Shown here: piece after piece, positions 24,788 to 34,191 of the stretch
Numbering within the stretch: position 1 is the stretch's first letter
Layout: each line of letters starts with the position of its first letter
Source: Paenibacillus koleovorans NBRC 103111
Lineage (GTDB): Bacteria; Bacillota; Bacilli; Paenibacillales; NBRC-103111
Assembly (NCBI RefSeq): GCF_004000845.1
Contig: NZ_BIMA01000067.1
Coordinates: 1-37,783, forward strand
Direction: 5' to 3'
Length of the DNA: 37,783 nucleotides
Translations under genes and position numbers: made by a program
Notes under the pieces: model-generated
Seen by the model: only the letters and a program-made list of their open reading frames with translations
What the model was told of the DNA's origin: nothing
Databases searched by the model: none

Positions 24788-25774
24788 ATGAAGAAGAGCA
24801 GGCGGCGGCTCGCCTATGCGAACCGTAGCCTGCTTTCAGGATGCTGTAGAAAGGAATGGATACCATTGCGCAGTCGAATCACGCGGGCATTCATGCGACA
24901 TAAAGTCTTGTATCTGTTTCTGCTGCCGGCTTTGTTTTATTATGTCTTCTTTCATTACGTCCCGATGTACGGCGCGCTGATCGCGTTTCAGGACTTTAAT
25001 CCGTTTCGCGGCATGCGTCATAGCTCGTGGGTGGGCTTGAAGCATTTCGACAGCTTCGTGAACTCGATTTACTTTTACCGCTTGATGCGCAATACCTTTC
25101 TGCTGGGGTTTTACAGCATTGTATTCGGGTTCGGTTTCCCGATTGCTTTCGCGCTCCTGCTGAGGGAAACGAAGAATCGCGTCGTTCGTACGGTTGCGCA
25201 GTCGATCAGTTATTTGCCTCACTTCATCTCTACCGTCGTTATTGCCGGCCTGGTGGTTACATTCCTATCTCCGTCCACAGGCTTGATTAATAGCCTGATG
25301 AAGACGGTAGGATTGACGCCGATCGATTTCATGAGAGAGCCCTCGTGGTTCCGTACGATCTATACTTCCTCAGGCATCTGGCAGCATATGGGGTGGAGCT
25401 CCATTATTTTTTTCGCCTCCTTGTCGAGTATTAGCCCGAGCTTGTACGAAGCGGCGGAAATTGACGGTGCGAGTCGTTGGCGCAAAATGTGGCACATCAG
25501 CCTTCCTGGCATTCTGCCTACGGTGATTACGATTTTGCTGCTCGACCTGGGACATGTCATGGAAATCGGCTTCGAAAAAGTATTTCTGCTGCATAATACG
25601 AGCACCTATTCGACCGGAGACGTGCTGAGCACCTATGTGTACAGGTCAGGTCTGGTGGATCAGCAATACAGCTTCGCCGCGGCAGTGGGATTGTTCAATT
25701 CCGTTCTTTCCCTTGTGGTGATCGTTTCGTGCAACAAGCTTGCACGCAAACTAAGCGGCTATTCGCTCTGGTAG
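24788..25774 (+). CDS. ABC sugar permease, LplB type
   Basis: 328 residues with about six membrane helices, starting at FLLPALFYYVFFHYVPMYGALIAFQDF, a typical LplB N-terminus. The cytoplasmic EAA loop that contacts the ATPase is EAAEIDGASRWRKMWHISLPGI. ATG 24788 follows GGAGG by 11 bases; the N-terminal 30 residues are unusually basic and may be cytoplasmic. Second gene of the importer, 30 bases after the binding protein. No ATPase gene is in the locus; CUT1 importers of this kind normally share MsmX. Confidence 0.93.
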   Translation: MKKSRRRLAYANRSLLSGCCRKEWIPLRSRITRAFMRHKVLYLFLLPALFYYVFFHYVPMYGALIAFQDFNPFRGMRHSSWVGLKHFDSFVNSIYFYRLMRNTFLLGFYSIVFGFGFPIAFALLLRETKNRVVRTVAQSISYLPHFISTVVIAGLVVTFLSPSTGLINSLMKTVGLTPIDFMREPSWFRTIYTSSGIWQHMGWSSIIFFASLSSISPSLYEAAEIDGASRWRKMWHISLPGILPTVITILLLDLGHVMEIGFEKVFLLHNTSTYSTGDVLSTYVYRSGLVDQQYSFAAAVGLFNSVLSLVVIVSCNKLARKLSGYSLW

Positions 25775-25802
25775 CACGACACGAAAGCAGGTGAGCATAA
25801 AT

Positions 25803-26678
25803 TTGGATATCCGCACTGGCAAAACGACATTGTTCGACCTGGTGGTCTACGCGGTGCTCCTGTTGGTTTCGGTTGTATTCGTTTATCCGTTTGTCTATAT
25901 TGTGGCGGCGTCCTTGAGCGATCCGGTCAAGGTTTTCAACGATCCGCTGCTGTTGTATCCCAAGGGATTCTCGCTCGAGTCCTATGAGATTCTGCTCGGG
26001 TTCCGCGCGATATGGATCGGATACGCCAATAGCGTCATCTATACCGTCGTCGGTACGGCGCTCAGCACCACCGTTACCTTGCTGGCCGCACATTCGCTCG
26101 CTCGCAGGGATTTGGCGGGGCGTAACGTCATCGTGTTCATTATTGTCTTGACCATGTTCTTCAACGGCGGCATGATCCCGCTTTTCCTGGTCGTCAAATC
26201 GCTCGGGCTGCTCGACACAAGATGGGCTATGATCGTTCCGACGATGATGACGACCTGGAATTTGCTGATTGCGAAATCGTATTTGGAAACGAACGTGCCG
26301 GGAGAGCTGCGCGATGCGGCGGAAGTGGACGGCGCCTCGGAAACGACCTTCTTCGTCAAAATCGTGCTGCCGCTGTCGAAGCCGATCATTGCGGTGATCG
26401 CGCTCTTCTACTGCGCCAGCCAGTGGAACGCCTACTTCAGTGCGCTCATTTATTTGCGCGATCGATCGCTTTATCCGCTGCAGGTGTTCTTGCGGGAAAT
26501 TCTGATTCTGGAGCAGACCAGCGAAATGATGGGAGCGATTAGCGACAACAGAGCGATGTACGCCTTGACGTTGAAATACGCCATCATGGTCATTGCGGTC
26601 GCTCCGCTGCTGATCGTATTTCCGTTCGTGCAGCGCTTTTTTGTCAAAGGTGTGCTGATCGGTGCCCTGAAGGAATAA
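25803..26678 (+). CDS. ABC sugar permease, YtcP type
   Basis: About 291 residues. Six-helix CUT1 permease partner of the preceding LplB-type protein (VVFVYPFVYIVAASLSDP, TMFFNGGMIPLFLVVKSLGLLDTRWA), with EAA loop ELRDAAEVDGASETTFFVKIVLPLSKPI. TTG 25803 has AGGTGAG seven bases upstream; GTG 25791 would start inside that site but is an alternative that adds four residues. The end at LIGALKE is complete. Confidence 0.92.
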   Translation: MDIRTGKTTLFDLVVYAVLLLVSVVFVYPFVYIVAASLSDPVKVFNDPLLLYPKGFSLESYEILLGFRAIWIGYANSVIYTVVGTALSTTVTLLAAHSLARRDLAGRNVIVFIIVLTMFFNGGMIPLFLVVKSLGLLDTRWAMIVPTMMTTWNLLIAKSYLETNVPGELRDAAEVDGASETTFFVKIVLPLSKPIIAVIALFYCASQWNAYFSALIYLRDRSLYPLQVFLREILILEQTSEMMGAISDNRAMYALTLKYAIMVIAVAPLLIVFPFVQRFFVKGVLIGALKE

Positions 26679-26707
26679 CCATTTATCGGAATAACAGGAG
26701 GAGGGGC

Positions 26708-27865
26708 ATGTCGGCAATGGATCGCGGTACAGTTAGCGTCAGACGAATTACAGGTGACGACGGTCACTATTTTTACGGTTATTATGACAATGCGGCCTGG
26801 CATGCGAGCGACAAGCTTCATTTGTGCCATCGGGTGCAATTCTGGGATCGGCTGCCCGGTCCGGACGATCGGGCGGAGCTAGGCATATTGGACTTGCAGG
26901 GCGGGTTCCGGACGGTTGCCGAGACCATGGCCTGGAACTTCCAGCAAGGCTCGATGCTGCAGTGGCATCCGGGATCCCCGGAGGACGAAATCATCTACAA
27001 TACGAGAGAGAACGGCCGGTTCGCAGGCGTCAGGCTGAATATTCGCACCGGCGCCAGGCAGTTGCTCGATCGCCCGGTAGCCAACGTGGACGCTGCCGGC
27101 AAATACGCACTAAGCATCAGCTTCGAACGTATGTTCGATTTCCGCCCCGGTTACGGCTACGCGGGAATTAAGGATCCTAACTTCGATTCGAACCATCCCG
27201 CGGATGACGGCGTGCATCTGGTGGACTTGGCGACGGGAGCCAGCAAACTGATTTTATCGCTCGACGACATTTGGCGAATAATAGAAAACTACTTTCACGG
27301 GCAGGATCGCAAAATACTGATCAACCATATCACCTTCAATACGGACGGCAGCCGGTTTCTTTGTCTGGTACGCTACTTCCCTCGCGAGGGAGAGAATTGG
27401 CAAACCGCGCTCATAACGGCGAATACTGACGGCAGCGATCCGTACCTGCTTGCCGATTTCGGATATGCTTCCCACTATCACTGGCGCGACAGGGATCACA
27501 TTCTGATCCATTCGTCGGGACAGCCGACAAGTCTGGAAGGCCATCAGCTCTACCTGCTGAAGGACAAAACCCGCGAAGTCGCGACGGTGGATACGCAATT
27601 TTTCCTCTTCGACGGCCATTGCAGTTATTCGCCGGACCGGCAGCAAATCTTGTATGACAGCTATCCGGGCAAGGACAGAATGAGGCAGCTGCTCGTATAT
27701 GACCTTGAGAGCCGGAAGGGGATCCGGCTGGGCAACTTTTATTCCTATCCGACGGCAGCCGGGGACATTCGCTGCGATCTTCATCCGCGGTGGAACCGAT
27801 CCGGCAGCGCCATTTCGTTCGATTCCTCGCACGAAGGCCACCGAAGCGTATATGTGATCGATTAG
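26708..27865 (+). CDS. Beta-propeller protein, oligogalacturonate-lyase (PL22)-like
   Basis: 385 residues. It opens with DDGHYFYGYYDNAAWHASDKLHLCHRV, and propeller-blade phrases recur (LNIRTGARQLLD, LVDLATGASKLIL, ILINHITFNTDGSRFLCLVRYF, HCSYSPDRQQILYDSY, CDLHPRWNRSGSAISFDSSHEG). This matches the TolB-like seven-bladed proteins that include oligogalacturonate lyase, where His residues hold a metal; conserved-looking His occur in NHITF, HYHWR and CDLHPRW. No signal peptide, so it would act on imported oligosaccharides in the cytoplasm. ATG 26708 has GGAGGAGG directly upstream. Lyase activity is an inference; many relatives have no tested function. Confidence 0.75.
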   Translation: MSAMDRGTVSVRRITGDDGHYFYGYYDNAAWHASDKLHLCHRVQFWDRLPGPDDRAELGILDLQGGFRTVAETMAWNFQQGSMLQWHPGSPEDEIIYNTRENGRFAGVRLNIRTGARQLLDRPVANVDAAGKYALSISFERMFDFRPGYGYAGIKDPNFDSNHPADDGVHLVDLATGASKLILSLDDIWRIIENYFHGQDRKILINHITFNTDGSRFLCLVRYFPREGENWQTALITANTDGSDPYLLADFGYASHYHWRDRDHILIHSSGQPTSLEGHQLYLLKDKTREVATVDTQFFLFDGHCSYSPDRQQILYDSYPGKDRMRQLLVYDLESRKGIRLGNFYSYPTAAGDIRCDLHPRWNRSGSAISFDSSHEGHRSVYVID

Positions 27866-27902
27866 AGTAAGGCTGCCAATTTGCATACAAGGTGGAAATG
27901 AC

Positions 27903-30842
27903 ATGACAACTATCGTCTCGCGATCGTTCGAGCTCCGCTATTTCAGCAGCGATCCCGCCGCTGACGGGGAGACGGATTTCAAAGGACAAACGGCGGTTTT
28001 CGATACGGAGCAGCGGGTGGAGTATTTGCGCCAGTATGCGCGGCATGCCCGCCATTTCTTCGGCAATCCACAATGGGATCGACTTGCGGTAACCGATGAT
28101 GAGGTCGAACGGGTCGCCAGCGCCATCAAGCCGCAGCCTATTCCCGGCATTCGCCGCCACATTCCGCTTCGGCAATGGCGGCGGATCGGCAGCAAGGAAG
28201 GAAAGCGCGACTTGCGGGAGGCCAGACTGGCCCATTGGCGCCAATTTTCCGGTGTAATGCTTGAGGATGGCGCGATGTGCCTGACGAAGGATGGCGCGTA
28301 TGCGGAGGTTCGGTTTGACAGGCAGTCATGGCGATTGTGGCTGGAGTGGCGGGTAAAGCATGCTGCCGGCAAAGCGGCACGATGCCTGATCGGACATGTG
28401 CTGGAAGCAGGATGCGACGAGCGGGGCCATCACTACTACCGGACGGGCGGAGAAATCATCGATTGCGGTCCGGCTGCGGCAGGTCAATGGACGGCCTATC
28501 GGGCGGAGATCGATCTGGCGTCGACCCGGTTTAACTTGTGGATCGGCGGTCGGCAACGAGCGGATTTTGCGCCGTTGCCGTCGGCAGACCCGGTTGACCG
28601 CCTCCTCCTGGATGGAGGAGCGGGCACGGCGTTCGGCGAGCTGCTCGGGATCGGCTTTGTGCCCAAGGAGCTGGAAGAGAACGGGAACGGCGGCGACAAG
28701 CCCTTTACGATTGCAACCTTTCTGGATGAGCCGTTCGCCGCGCATCCCGAAATACAGGGGTGGACGACGAAGGCGTACGATGACCGGTTATGGACCGAGA
28801 CGGACCTTCCCTGCGTCCACGGCGGCGAGCGTTATGCGGGCGAGATGCTTTATTTGCGCACCGTGGTGGAAACCGGCGACTTCGCACGCGCGTATCTGAA
28901 TGTGGAATGCCTGGACCCGGGAGGAGAAATATGGATCAACGGTGAAGTGATTGCCGTTCGCTTCGACCGCCATCCGTGCCGGATAGACGTCACTCGCCTC
29001 CTGTCGAAGACGGAGCCGAATCTGCTGTGCGTCAAAGTATTCCCGAACGAAGTGGAGACGAACATGCGGCATACGTCCACCGACCGGCACACCGGTTGGT
29101 TCGCAGGGAGAATGTCGCTCGATTTGACTGCGGACCGTCATATCGAGGATGTATTCGTCCATTGCCGCTCGCTGCACGAGGATCTTGCCGTTGCGCAGGT
29201 GCAGCTCACGCTGCGTAACGACAGGCACCCGTTGACCTCGCGGGAAGCGCTGGACAATCTGAGCTTTGCCGGCACCGTGCGGGTGCAGTGGACGCCATGG
29301 TTCCCGGACGAGTCGGATACGATTGCTGCAGAAATCGGCTTTCCGGTCGAGGTAGAGATGGGCCGAAGTCTCGTCCTGTCGAAAGCGGTGCGAATCCCAA
29401 GTCCGCTGGCCTGGACACCGGAAAACCCGCGCCTGTACAAGGTGCGCGTCAGGCTTTACGATGAAGGCGGCCACGAGCTGGACGAGTCGGTCGTGACAAC
29501 GGGGCTTCGTACAGTCGGTCAGGAAGGCGGCGTGTTCCGGATCAACGGCAAGCCGGACATGATGAACGGCGCGTTGCTGTTCGGGTTTCGCTACCCGACC
29601 GACCAAATTGCGGCCTGGGATCGCTGCTCGCCGCCGGAGTGGATCGTGCGCGACTTGCTGATGCTGAAGCGCATGAATGGCAATACAGCCCGCATGAGCC
29701 ACCATAACAGCATGGTCGGCGGGATTAACGACCCGAGATATGCCGAGATCGGCGATCAGCTCGGCATTTTGTTCCAATGGGCCACATCGTCTTGGGTTCG
29801 CGACGCGAGCCCGTGGCTGCTCGATTTTGACGGCTTGCCCAAGTATGTCCGGCAAGTGCGGAACCACCCTAGCATCGTCATGTGGCAGCCGGCCAACCAT
29901 CCGTCCTTCGCCGGCTTCGATGCGGGTATGCCCTGGTATGAACAGGTGTACGCGACGCTGATGAAGGAAGATCCGAGCAGGCTGATCGCGCCTTCGGCCA
30001 ATCTGACCCGTCTCAAAGCGCGCAACGACGACGGTACGCTCGACTACGAGGGTCGAACCGTTCACCCGATCGCGGTATGGACGGCGCCCAATCTGACCAG
30101 AGGCAACATGGACGGCGCAACCGGCTACGGCGCGGAATGGAGCGTATTGCGCAAGTGGCCGTTTCCGCCGGAGTGGGAAGGTCAGGACGGTTGGCGGGAT
30201 CCGACTTACAAAGCCGATTATTTGAACAGTGCGGAACGCGCCTACTTCGAATACGAGAACGAAGAGTCCGCCGGGCAGACGAATTGGACGCTTCACGGCG
30301 GCAAGCCGGAATACCGGATCAAGTCGTATGAATGGGACTATGACCGCGGCTCGATCGGTCGCGAGCTTGACTTCTCTGAGTGGGAAGAGAGCCAGGCCTG
30401 GCAAGCGTTCAGCGCCTACGAGTCGATTCGCAAGAAGCGCTGGCTCGGTTATGACGGTTTCGCCTGGTGCACGCTTCGCGGCGGCGGAAATAACGGCACC
30501 TATATGAAACCGCTGACCGACTATTACGGGTACGGGAAGATGGCGTACTATGCCGTCGGCATGGCATACCAGAAGATGCTGGCGGGCAGCGGGGACGTCG
30601 ATATTGTATACGGTCCCGGCGACACGATCCGGCCGGTGGTGATTCACACGGGTCCCGCTTGCAGCGTCGATCTGCACATTGCCATTCTTGACGCCGAGCG
30701 CCGGGTTGTGGCCGAACGGATCTACGCCGATCTGGCGATTCCGGCGGGCAAGACCGTTACAAGGCTCGCTTCATTCCGACCGGATTTGCCTCGCGATGCG
30801 TTTTATGCGGTGGAATACCAGGTTCTGTCGTGTGGGGATTGA
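27903..30842 (+). CDS. Large glycoside hydrolase family 2-like protein
   Basis: 979 residues, cytoplasmic. The region 270-400 resembles the GH2 sugar-binding jelly roll (AYDDRLWTETDLPCVHGGERYAGEMLYLRTVVE, GEIWINGEVIAV), followed by an immunoglobulin-like domain (about 405-540) and a TIM-barrel-like part (FRINGKPDMMNGALLFGFRYP at about 545). In GH2 enzymes the acid/base Glu sits in RNHPSIVMW-x3-NE; here it is RNHPSIVMWQPANHPSF, so His666 replaces it. Glu745 in GYGAEW is a possible nucleophile. The N-terminal 270 residues do not match GH2 and are unassigned. It may be a non-classical hydrolase, a lyase-like enzyme or a binding protein. ATG 27903 follows the propeller gene by 37 bases (upstream AAGGTGG). 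Confidence 0.75.
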   Translation: MTTIVSRSFELRYFSSDPAADGETDFKGQTAVFDTEQRVEYLRQYARHARHFFGNPQWDRLAVTDDEVERVASAIKPQPIPGIRRHIPLRQWRRIGSKEGKRDLREARLAHWRQFSGVMLEDGAMCLTKDGAYAEVRFDRQSWRLWLEWRVKHAAGKAARCLIGHVLEAGCDERGHHYYRTGGEIIDCGPAAAGQWTAYRAEIDLASTRFNLWIGGRQRADFAPLPSADPVDRLLLDGGAGTAFGELLGIGFVPKELEENGNGGDKPFTIATFLDEPFAAHPEIQGWTTKAYDDRLWTETDLPCVHGGERYAGEMLYLRTVVETGDFARAYLNVECLDPGGEIWINGEVIAVRFDRHPCRIDVTRLLSKTEPNLLCVKVFPNEVETNMRHTSTDRHTGWFAGRMSLDLTADRHIEDVFVHCRSLHEDLAVAQVQLTLRNDRHPLTSREALDNLSFAGTVRVQWTPWFPDESDTIAAEIGFPVEVEMGRSLVLSKAVRIPSPLAWTPENPRLYKVRVRLYDEGGHELDESVVTTGLRTVGQEGGVFRINGKPDMMNGALLFGFRYPTDQIAAWDRCSPPEWIVRDLLMLKRMNGNTARMSHHNSMVGGINDPRYAEIGDQLGILFQWATSSWVRDASPWLLDFDGLPKYVRQVRNHPSIVMWQPANHPSFAGFDAGMPWYEQVYATLMKEDPSRLIAPSANLTRLKARNDDGTLDYEGRTVHPIAVWTAPNLTRGNMDGATGYGAEWSVLRKWPFPPEWEGQDGWRDPTYKADYLNSAERAYFEYENEESAGQTNWTLHGGKPEYRIKSYEWDYDRGSIGRELDFSEWEESQAWQAFSAYESIRKKRWLGYDGFAWCTLRGGGNNGTYMKPLTDYYGYGKMAYYAVGMAYQKMLAGSGDVDIVYGPGDTIRPVVIHTGPACSVDLHIAILDAERRVVAERIYADLAIPAGKTVTRLASFRPDLPRDAFYAVEYQVLSCGD

Positions 30843-30844
30843 CC

Positions 30845-31729
30845 GTGATTGACACCGCCAGAGCTATGCTGGTCCGCTATTCGTTCGTTTCCCATTCGAT
30901 CATGATTTTGATCGGTGCGGCATTATTCGCGCTGGCGATCCAGCTATTCGCGATTCCCAATCAGTTTGTCGAAGGCGGCGCCACAGGCATTGTCCTGCTA
31001 CTCCATTATGCATTCCACTTCAAGCCGTCGTTAACCACGTTTCTCCTGAATATCCCGGTTTTTATTGCCGGCTGGCGGGTGCTGGGAGTACGTGGAATCG
31101 GGTTATCGGCCATCGGAGCCTGCGGCTTGTCATTCTTCCTGTGGGTGCTGGAGTATGCGCAGCACAAGGGCTGGCTGGTTCCGTTCCTTGTCGGCGATTA
31201 TTTGCTGGCCGCTTTATACGCCGGTCTGACGAGCGGTCTCGGGCTAGGCTTGATTTTACGGTACGGGGGGTCGATGGGCGGCACGACGCTGATCGCCCGG
31301 ATGCTTCATGTGTCGTTCGGCTTGCATCCGAGCAAAATGATTCTGCTGTTCGACGTCGTCGTCATCGGAGCGGCCGTTCTGTATATTCCGCTGGACAAAG
31401 TGCTGTACACATTCGTGATGGTTTACGTGGCTTCCCGCGTCATTCATCTGGTCAACAGGGAACAGTGCCTCGCCAAAGAGATGACGGTATATGCCAAATC
31501 CACTTCCGACTGGGCCTCGCAGCTATTCGGCGGCCTCGCGCATGGCTACGCCATGTTCGAGGTCACATTCGAGCCCGGCGGCCAGCGCATGCAAGCGATC
31601 CGCTGCCTGGTTTCCCGTTCTGAATGGTACCGCTTGAAGCGGGAAATCAAGCGGGTGGATCCGGCAGCGATTATGATCGTTCACGATGTGCATGACATGG
31701 CGGGGCAACGCTCGGCTTTCGAAAGCTAG
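30845..31729 (+). CDS. YitT-family membrane protein
   Basis: About 294 residues from GTG 30845 (GGGGA six bases upstream); GTG 30830 is in frame but overlaps the GH2-like gene. Five to six hydrophobic helices (SIMILIGAALFALAIQLFAIP, ATGIVLLLHYAFHF, VLGVRGIGLSAIGACGLSFFLWV) precede a soluble C-terminal DUF2179-type domain (AMFEVTFEPGGQRMQAIRCLVSRSEWYRLKREIKRVDPAAIMIVHDVHDM). The motifs NQFVEGGATGI and RYGGSMGGT are typical of YitT proteins, whose transport role is not established. Being inside a sugar operon is unusual and suggests export or counter-transport of a degradation product (inference). Confidence 0.88.
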   Translation: MIDTARAMLVRYSFVSHSIMILIGAALFALAIQLFAIPNQFVEGGATGIVLLLHYAFHFKPSLTTFLLNIPVFIAGWRVLGVRGIGLSAIGACGLSFFLWVLEYAQHKGWLVPFLVGDYLLAALYAGLTSGLGLGLILRYGGSMGGTTLIARMLHVSFGLHPSKMILLFDVVVIGAAVLYIPLDKVLYTFVMVYVASRVIHLVNREQCLAKEMTVYAKSTSDWASQLFGGLAHGYAMFEVTFEPGGQRMQAIRCLVSRSEWYRLKREIKRVDPAAIMIVHDVHDMAGQRSAFES

Positions 31730-31802
31730 CATGGCGGCCGTCTGCTCGGCGTCAGCAGGCCAAAGGCCATGCAATCGACTTTCTGCAGGAGGCTGAAGCC
31801 CT

Positions 31803-33767
31803 ATGAACGTTCGTGAATTGGAGCGTTATTCGATTCATCTGCATCAAGTGAAGGATCAGTGGAAGCGGATCGTTTACGAGCAATCGGAGGAATCGTTCCG
31901 ACGCGGCAAGACGGAGCGGGAGCATATCCGTACGGTTGAGCACGTCAGGCAGCGCCAGCAATTCATTCGCTCGGCGTTTCTGTCCTGCATCGGCGGGTTG
32001 CCGGAGCATGACCCCGGAGTTCCGCAGCAGTCCCGCATAACGGGAGTTGTGCAGTTGGAGGAGTTCCGTATTGAAAAAGTGGTCTTTTCATCAAGAGAGG
32101 GCGTATGGGTAACGGCCAATCTGTACGTTCCGAACGACCGGCAAGGCCCCGGCGCCGCCGTTCTGTTCCTATGCGGCCATTACGACCGGGCGAAGCATAC
32201 TCCCGAATACCAGATGGTTTGCCAATACCTTGTCCAGGCCGGCTTGGTCGTATTGGCGATCGATCCTCCCGGACAGGGAGAGCGATTGCAATATGTCGAT
32301 CAAGCGGGAGCGCCCCGGAGCGGGATTGGCGTCAGCGAGCACGACTATGCGGGCGCCCCGTGCCTGCCGCTCGGAGACTCCCTGGCGCGGTACTTTCTGC
32401 ACGATGCGATGCGGGCGGTCGATTATTTGATATCCCGACCCGAGGTGGATCCTTCCCGTATCGGGGTGACCGGCAATTCGGGCGGCGGACTGCAAACGTC
32501 CATGATGATGATGGCGGATCCGCGCATTGCGGCCGCTGCCCCCGGCACCTTCATCATGAGCCGACAGTCGTATATGTACGCCGATCAAGCCCAGGATGCG
32601 GAGCAGATCTGGCCTTCCTTCAGCGCGAAGGGGTTGGATCACGAGGACATTTTACTGGCAATGGCGCCAAAGCCCGTGCTGGTGCTCGCCTGCGCCTATG
32701 ATTTTTTCCCCATTGAAGGGACGAAGGAAACTGTAGACAGCGCGCGGAATTACTGGCGGCTGATGGGCGAAGAGTCGCGACTCGGCCTGCTGATCGACGA
32801 TTCTCCGCACCGCTATACGCCTCTGCTGGCGCGAGGAGCGGCCGCTTTTCTGACTGAGCATCTGAACGGCGCGATGCCGGCGCGATACGAACCGGCAGCC
32901 GCTGCTGTCGAGCCGTCGCAGTTGTGGTGCACGGAGGCCGGTCAGGTGCTGATCGACTCGACATTGCCGCAGCCGCAGTTGGCGCTTCATGATGAAATCG
33001 CGCATCGCGCCGGGCAACTGCAAGCCGCAAGGGAAGCGATCCCGGAGCGGGAACGCCGGGAGTCGGCGCTGAGCTGGCTGAAGGATACCATTTACGCGAA
33101 CCGGCAGCCGGTGCCGTTCCACCCCAGGCTGCACATGCTGCGCGAGCATGTGCATGAGCTCGATGTCGATAACGCGATCTGGTGGTCGCAGCACCGATTG
33201 ATGAATCACGGCATGCTGTTCCGCGAGCATCGGTTTCGCGACGCGATCATTCCTATCACGCTCGCAGTGTGGGAAGGCGGCACGGGAAGCCTGCAGCGGC
33301 ATTGGGAATGGATCCTCGCCGAGTGCCGCTCCGGCAGAAGCGTTATGGTCGTGGATGTCACCGGCTCGGGAGCGCTGCTGCCGGAAACGAACGCCAAGCC
33401 TGACCCGCTGGCTCTCTTCGGTATGGCGCACAAGCTGGCCGACGATATGATCTGGCTCGGGGACAGCGTGGTCGCGATGCGCGCATATGATGTCATCCGG
33501 GCGGCGCGGCTGGCGGCGGAGCTGCCGCTGACCGATGGACGGGATATAACGGTATACGCTTGCGGTCGTCAGGGCATTTATGCGGAGCTCGCAGCTGCGG
33601 TGGAAGACGCGTTCCCGCCGCTTCGTTCGGAGCAGCCTCTGGCCAGCTTGACGGAATGGGTGCAGACGAAATATTATGACCCCCGGGATAGCCGCAGTAT
33701 TTTGTTGCCGGGCATGCTGCAGTATTTTGACCTGCCTGATCTCAGAAGATGGCGGGATGGCGAATAG
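31803..33767 (+). CDS. Acetylxylan-esterase-like alpha/beta hydrolase, double domain
   Basis: 654 residues. The first half is an alpha/beta hydrolase: oxyanion region FLCGHYDRAKH, nucleophile elbow GVTGNSGGGLQ (Ser226), probable acid Asp300 (LACAYDFFP) and His336 (DDSPHRYTPLL). Its layout resembles the AXE1/CE7-like and S9-like esterases of polysaccharide loci. The second half (about 400-654) looks like a second, degenerate alpha/beta unit (VMVVDVTGSGALLP, DMIWLGDSVVAMRAYDVIRAARL) without a clear Ser elbow. Cytoplasmic. ATG 31803 has AGGAGG ten bases upstream. Last gene of the operon, ended by a strong terminator. Deacylation of oligosaccharides is inferred from context. Confidence 0.82.
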   Translation: MNVRELERYSIHLHQVKDQWKRIVYEQSEESFRRGKTEREHIRTVEHVRQRQQFIRSAFLSCIGGLPEHDPGVPQQSRITGVVQLEEFRIEKVVFSSREGVWVTANLYVPNDRQGPGAAVLFLCGHYDRAKHTPEYQMVCQYLVQAGLVVLAIDPPGQGERLQYVDQAGAPRSGIGVSEHDYAGAPCLPLGDSLARYFLHDAMRAVDYLISRPEVDPSRIGVTGNSGGGLQTSMMMMADPRIAAAAPGTFIMSRQSYMYADQAQDAEQIWPSFSAKGLDHEDILLAMAPKPVLVLACAYDFFPIEGTKETVDSARNYWRLMGEESRLGLLIDDSPHRYTPLLARGAAAFLTEHLNGAMPARYEPAAAAVEPSQLWCTEAGQVLIDSTLPQPQLALHDEIAHRAGQLQAAREAIPERERRESALSWLKDTIYANRQPVPFHPRLHMLREHVHELDVDNAIWWSQHRLMNHGMLFREHRFRDAIIPITLAVWEGGTGSLQRHWEWILAECRSGRSVMVVDVTGSGALLPETNAKPDPLALFGMAHKLADDMIWLGDSVVAMRAYDVIRAARLAAELPLTDGRDITVYACGRQGIYAELAAAVEDAFPPLRSEQPLASLTEWVQTKYYDPRDSRSILLPGMLQYFDLPDLRRWRDGE

Positions 33768-33796
33768 GCCAACCGCAGTCCTCTGGCTTAGTATAA

Positions 33797-33829
33797 GGAG
33801 ATGAACCTTGCCGGGTTCATCTCCTTTTT
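33797..33829 (+). terminator. Intrinsic terminator of the polysaccharide operon
   Basis: GGAGATGAACC (33797-33807) pairs perfectly with GGTTCATCTCC (33814-33824) around a six-base loop, followed by five T residues. Confidence 0.93.
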
Positions 33830-34089
33830 GCTGTACGCCTAGCATGGGCGTCATGACTGCCTCATCCGAATCAAATCCCAAGAACGAAGACGATTAGCAG
33901 CCTGGGCGAGATCCATTGAACATACCGACCCCCTTGCCACAGAGCTTGCTTATCGATAGGCTGCATGTCAACCCGCTTGTTCGCGATGGTACATGGCCGG
34001 ACGAATGGAATTTGTGCGGACGTTTGTGGGCGATACTGAAGGCAGCTAGAGCGTGTACGATTTGAGAAGGGAAAGCGACCGCCAACAGC
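33830..34089. other. Intergenic, no gene recognised
   Basis: No frame on either strand reads like a protein and no repeat or hairpin stands out. It separates the polysaccharide operon from the Cys-rich/pentapeptide gene. Confidence 0.45.
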
Positions 34090-34120
34090 TTGACCTTGCA
34101 CTGGGTAGCGTGGTTACAAT
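34090..34120 (+). promoter_or_regulatory. Possible promoter of the Cys-rich/pentapeptide gene
   Basis: TTGACC (34090-34095) and TACAAT (34115-34120) are 19 bases apart, two more than ideal. The likely start codon is 72 bases downstream. Confidence 0.4.
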
Positions 34121-34191
34121 AGGAGAAGCGCCCGGCTTGGGAGAAGCGGATGGTTCAGTCCCGAGCGGGAATGGAAAAGGAGATCGTTGTG

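Noticed and set aside
25695-26717. Open frame opposite the YtcP-type permease
   Set aside because: Composition is charged and repetitive, the complement of membrane-helix codons.
28788-30677. Long open frame opposite the GH2-like gene
   Set aside because: Antisense of a real gene with no ribosome site and no recognisable motif.
32652-33881. Open frame opposite the alpha/beta hydrolase
   Set aside because: Antisense shadow rich in Arg and Gln; it also crosses the operon terminator.
33871-34101. Short minus-strand open frame between the operon terminator and the pentapeptide gene
   Set aside because: No ribosome site and no protein-like composition.
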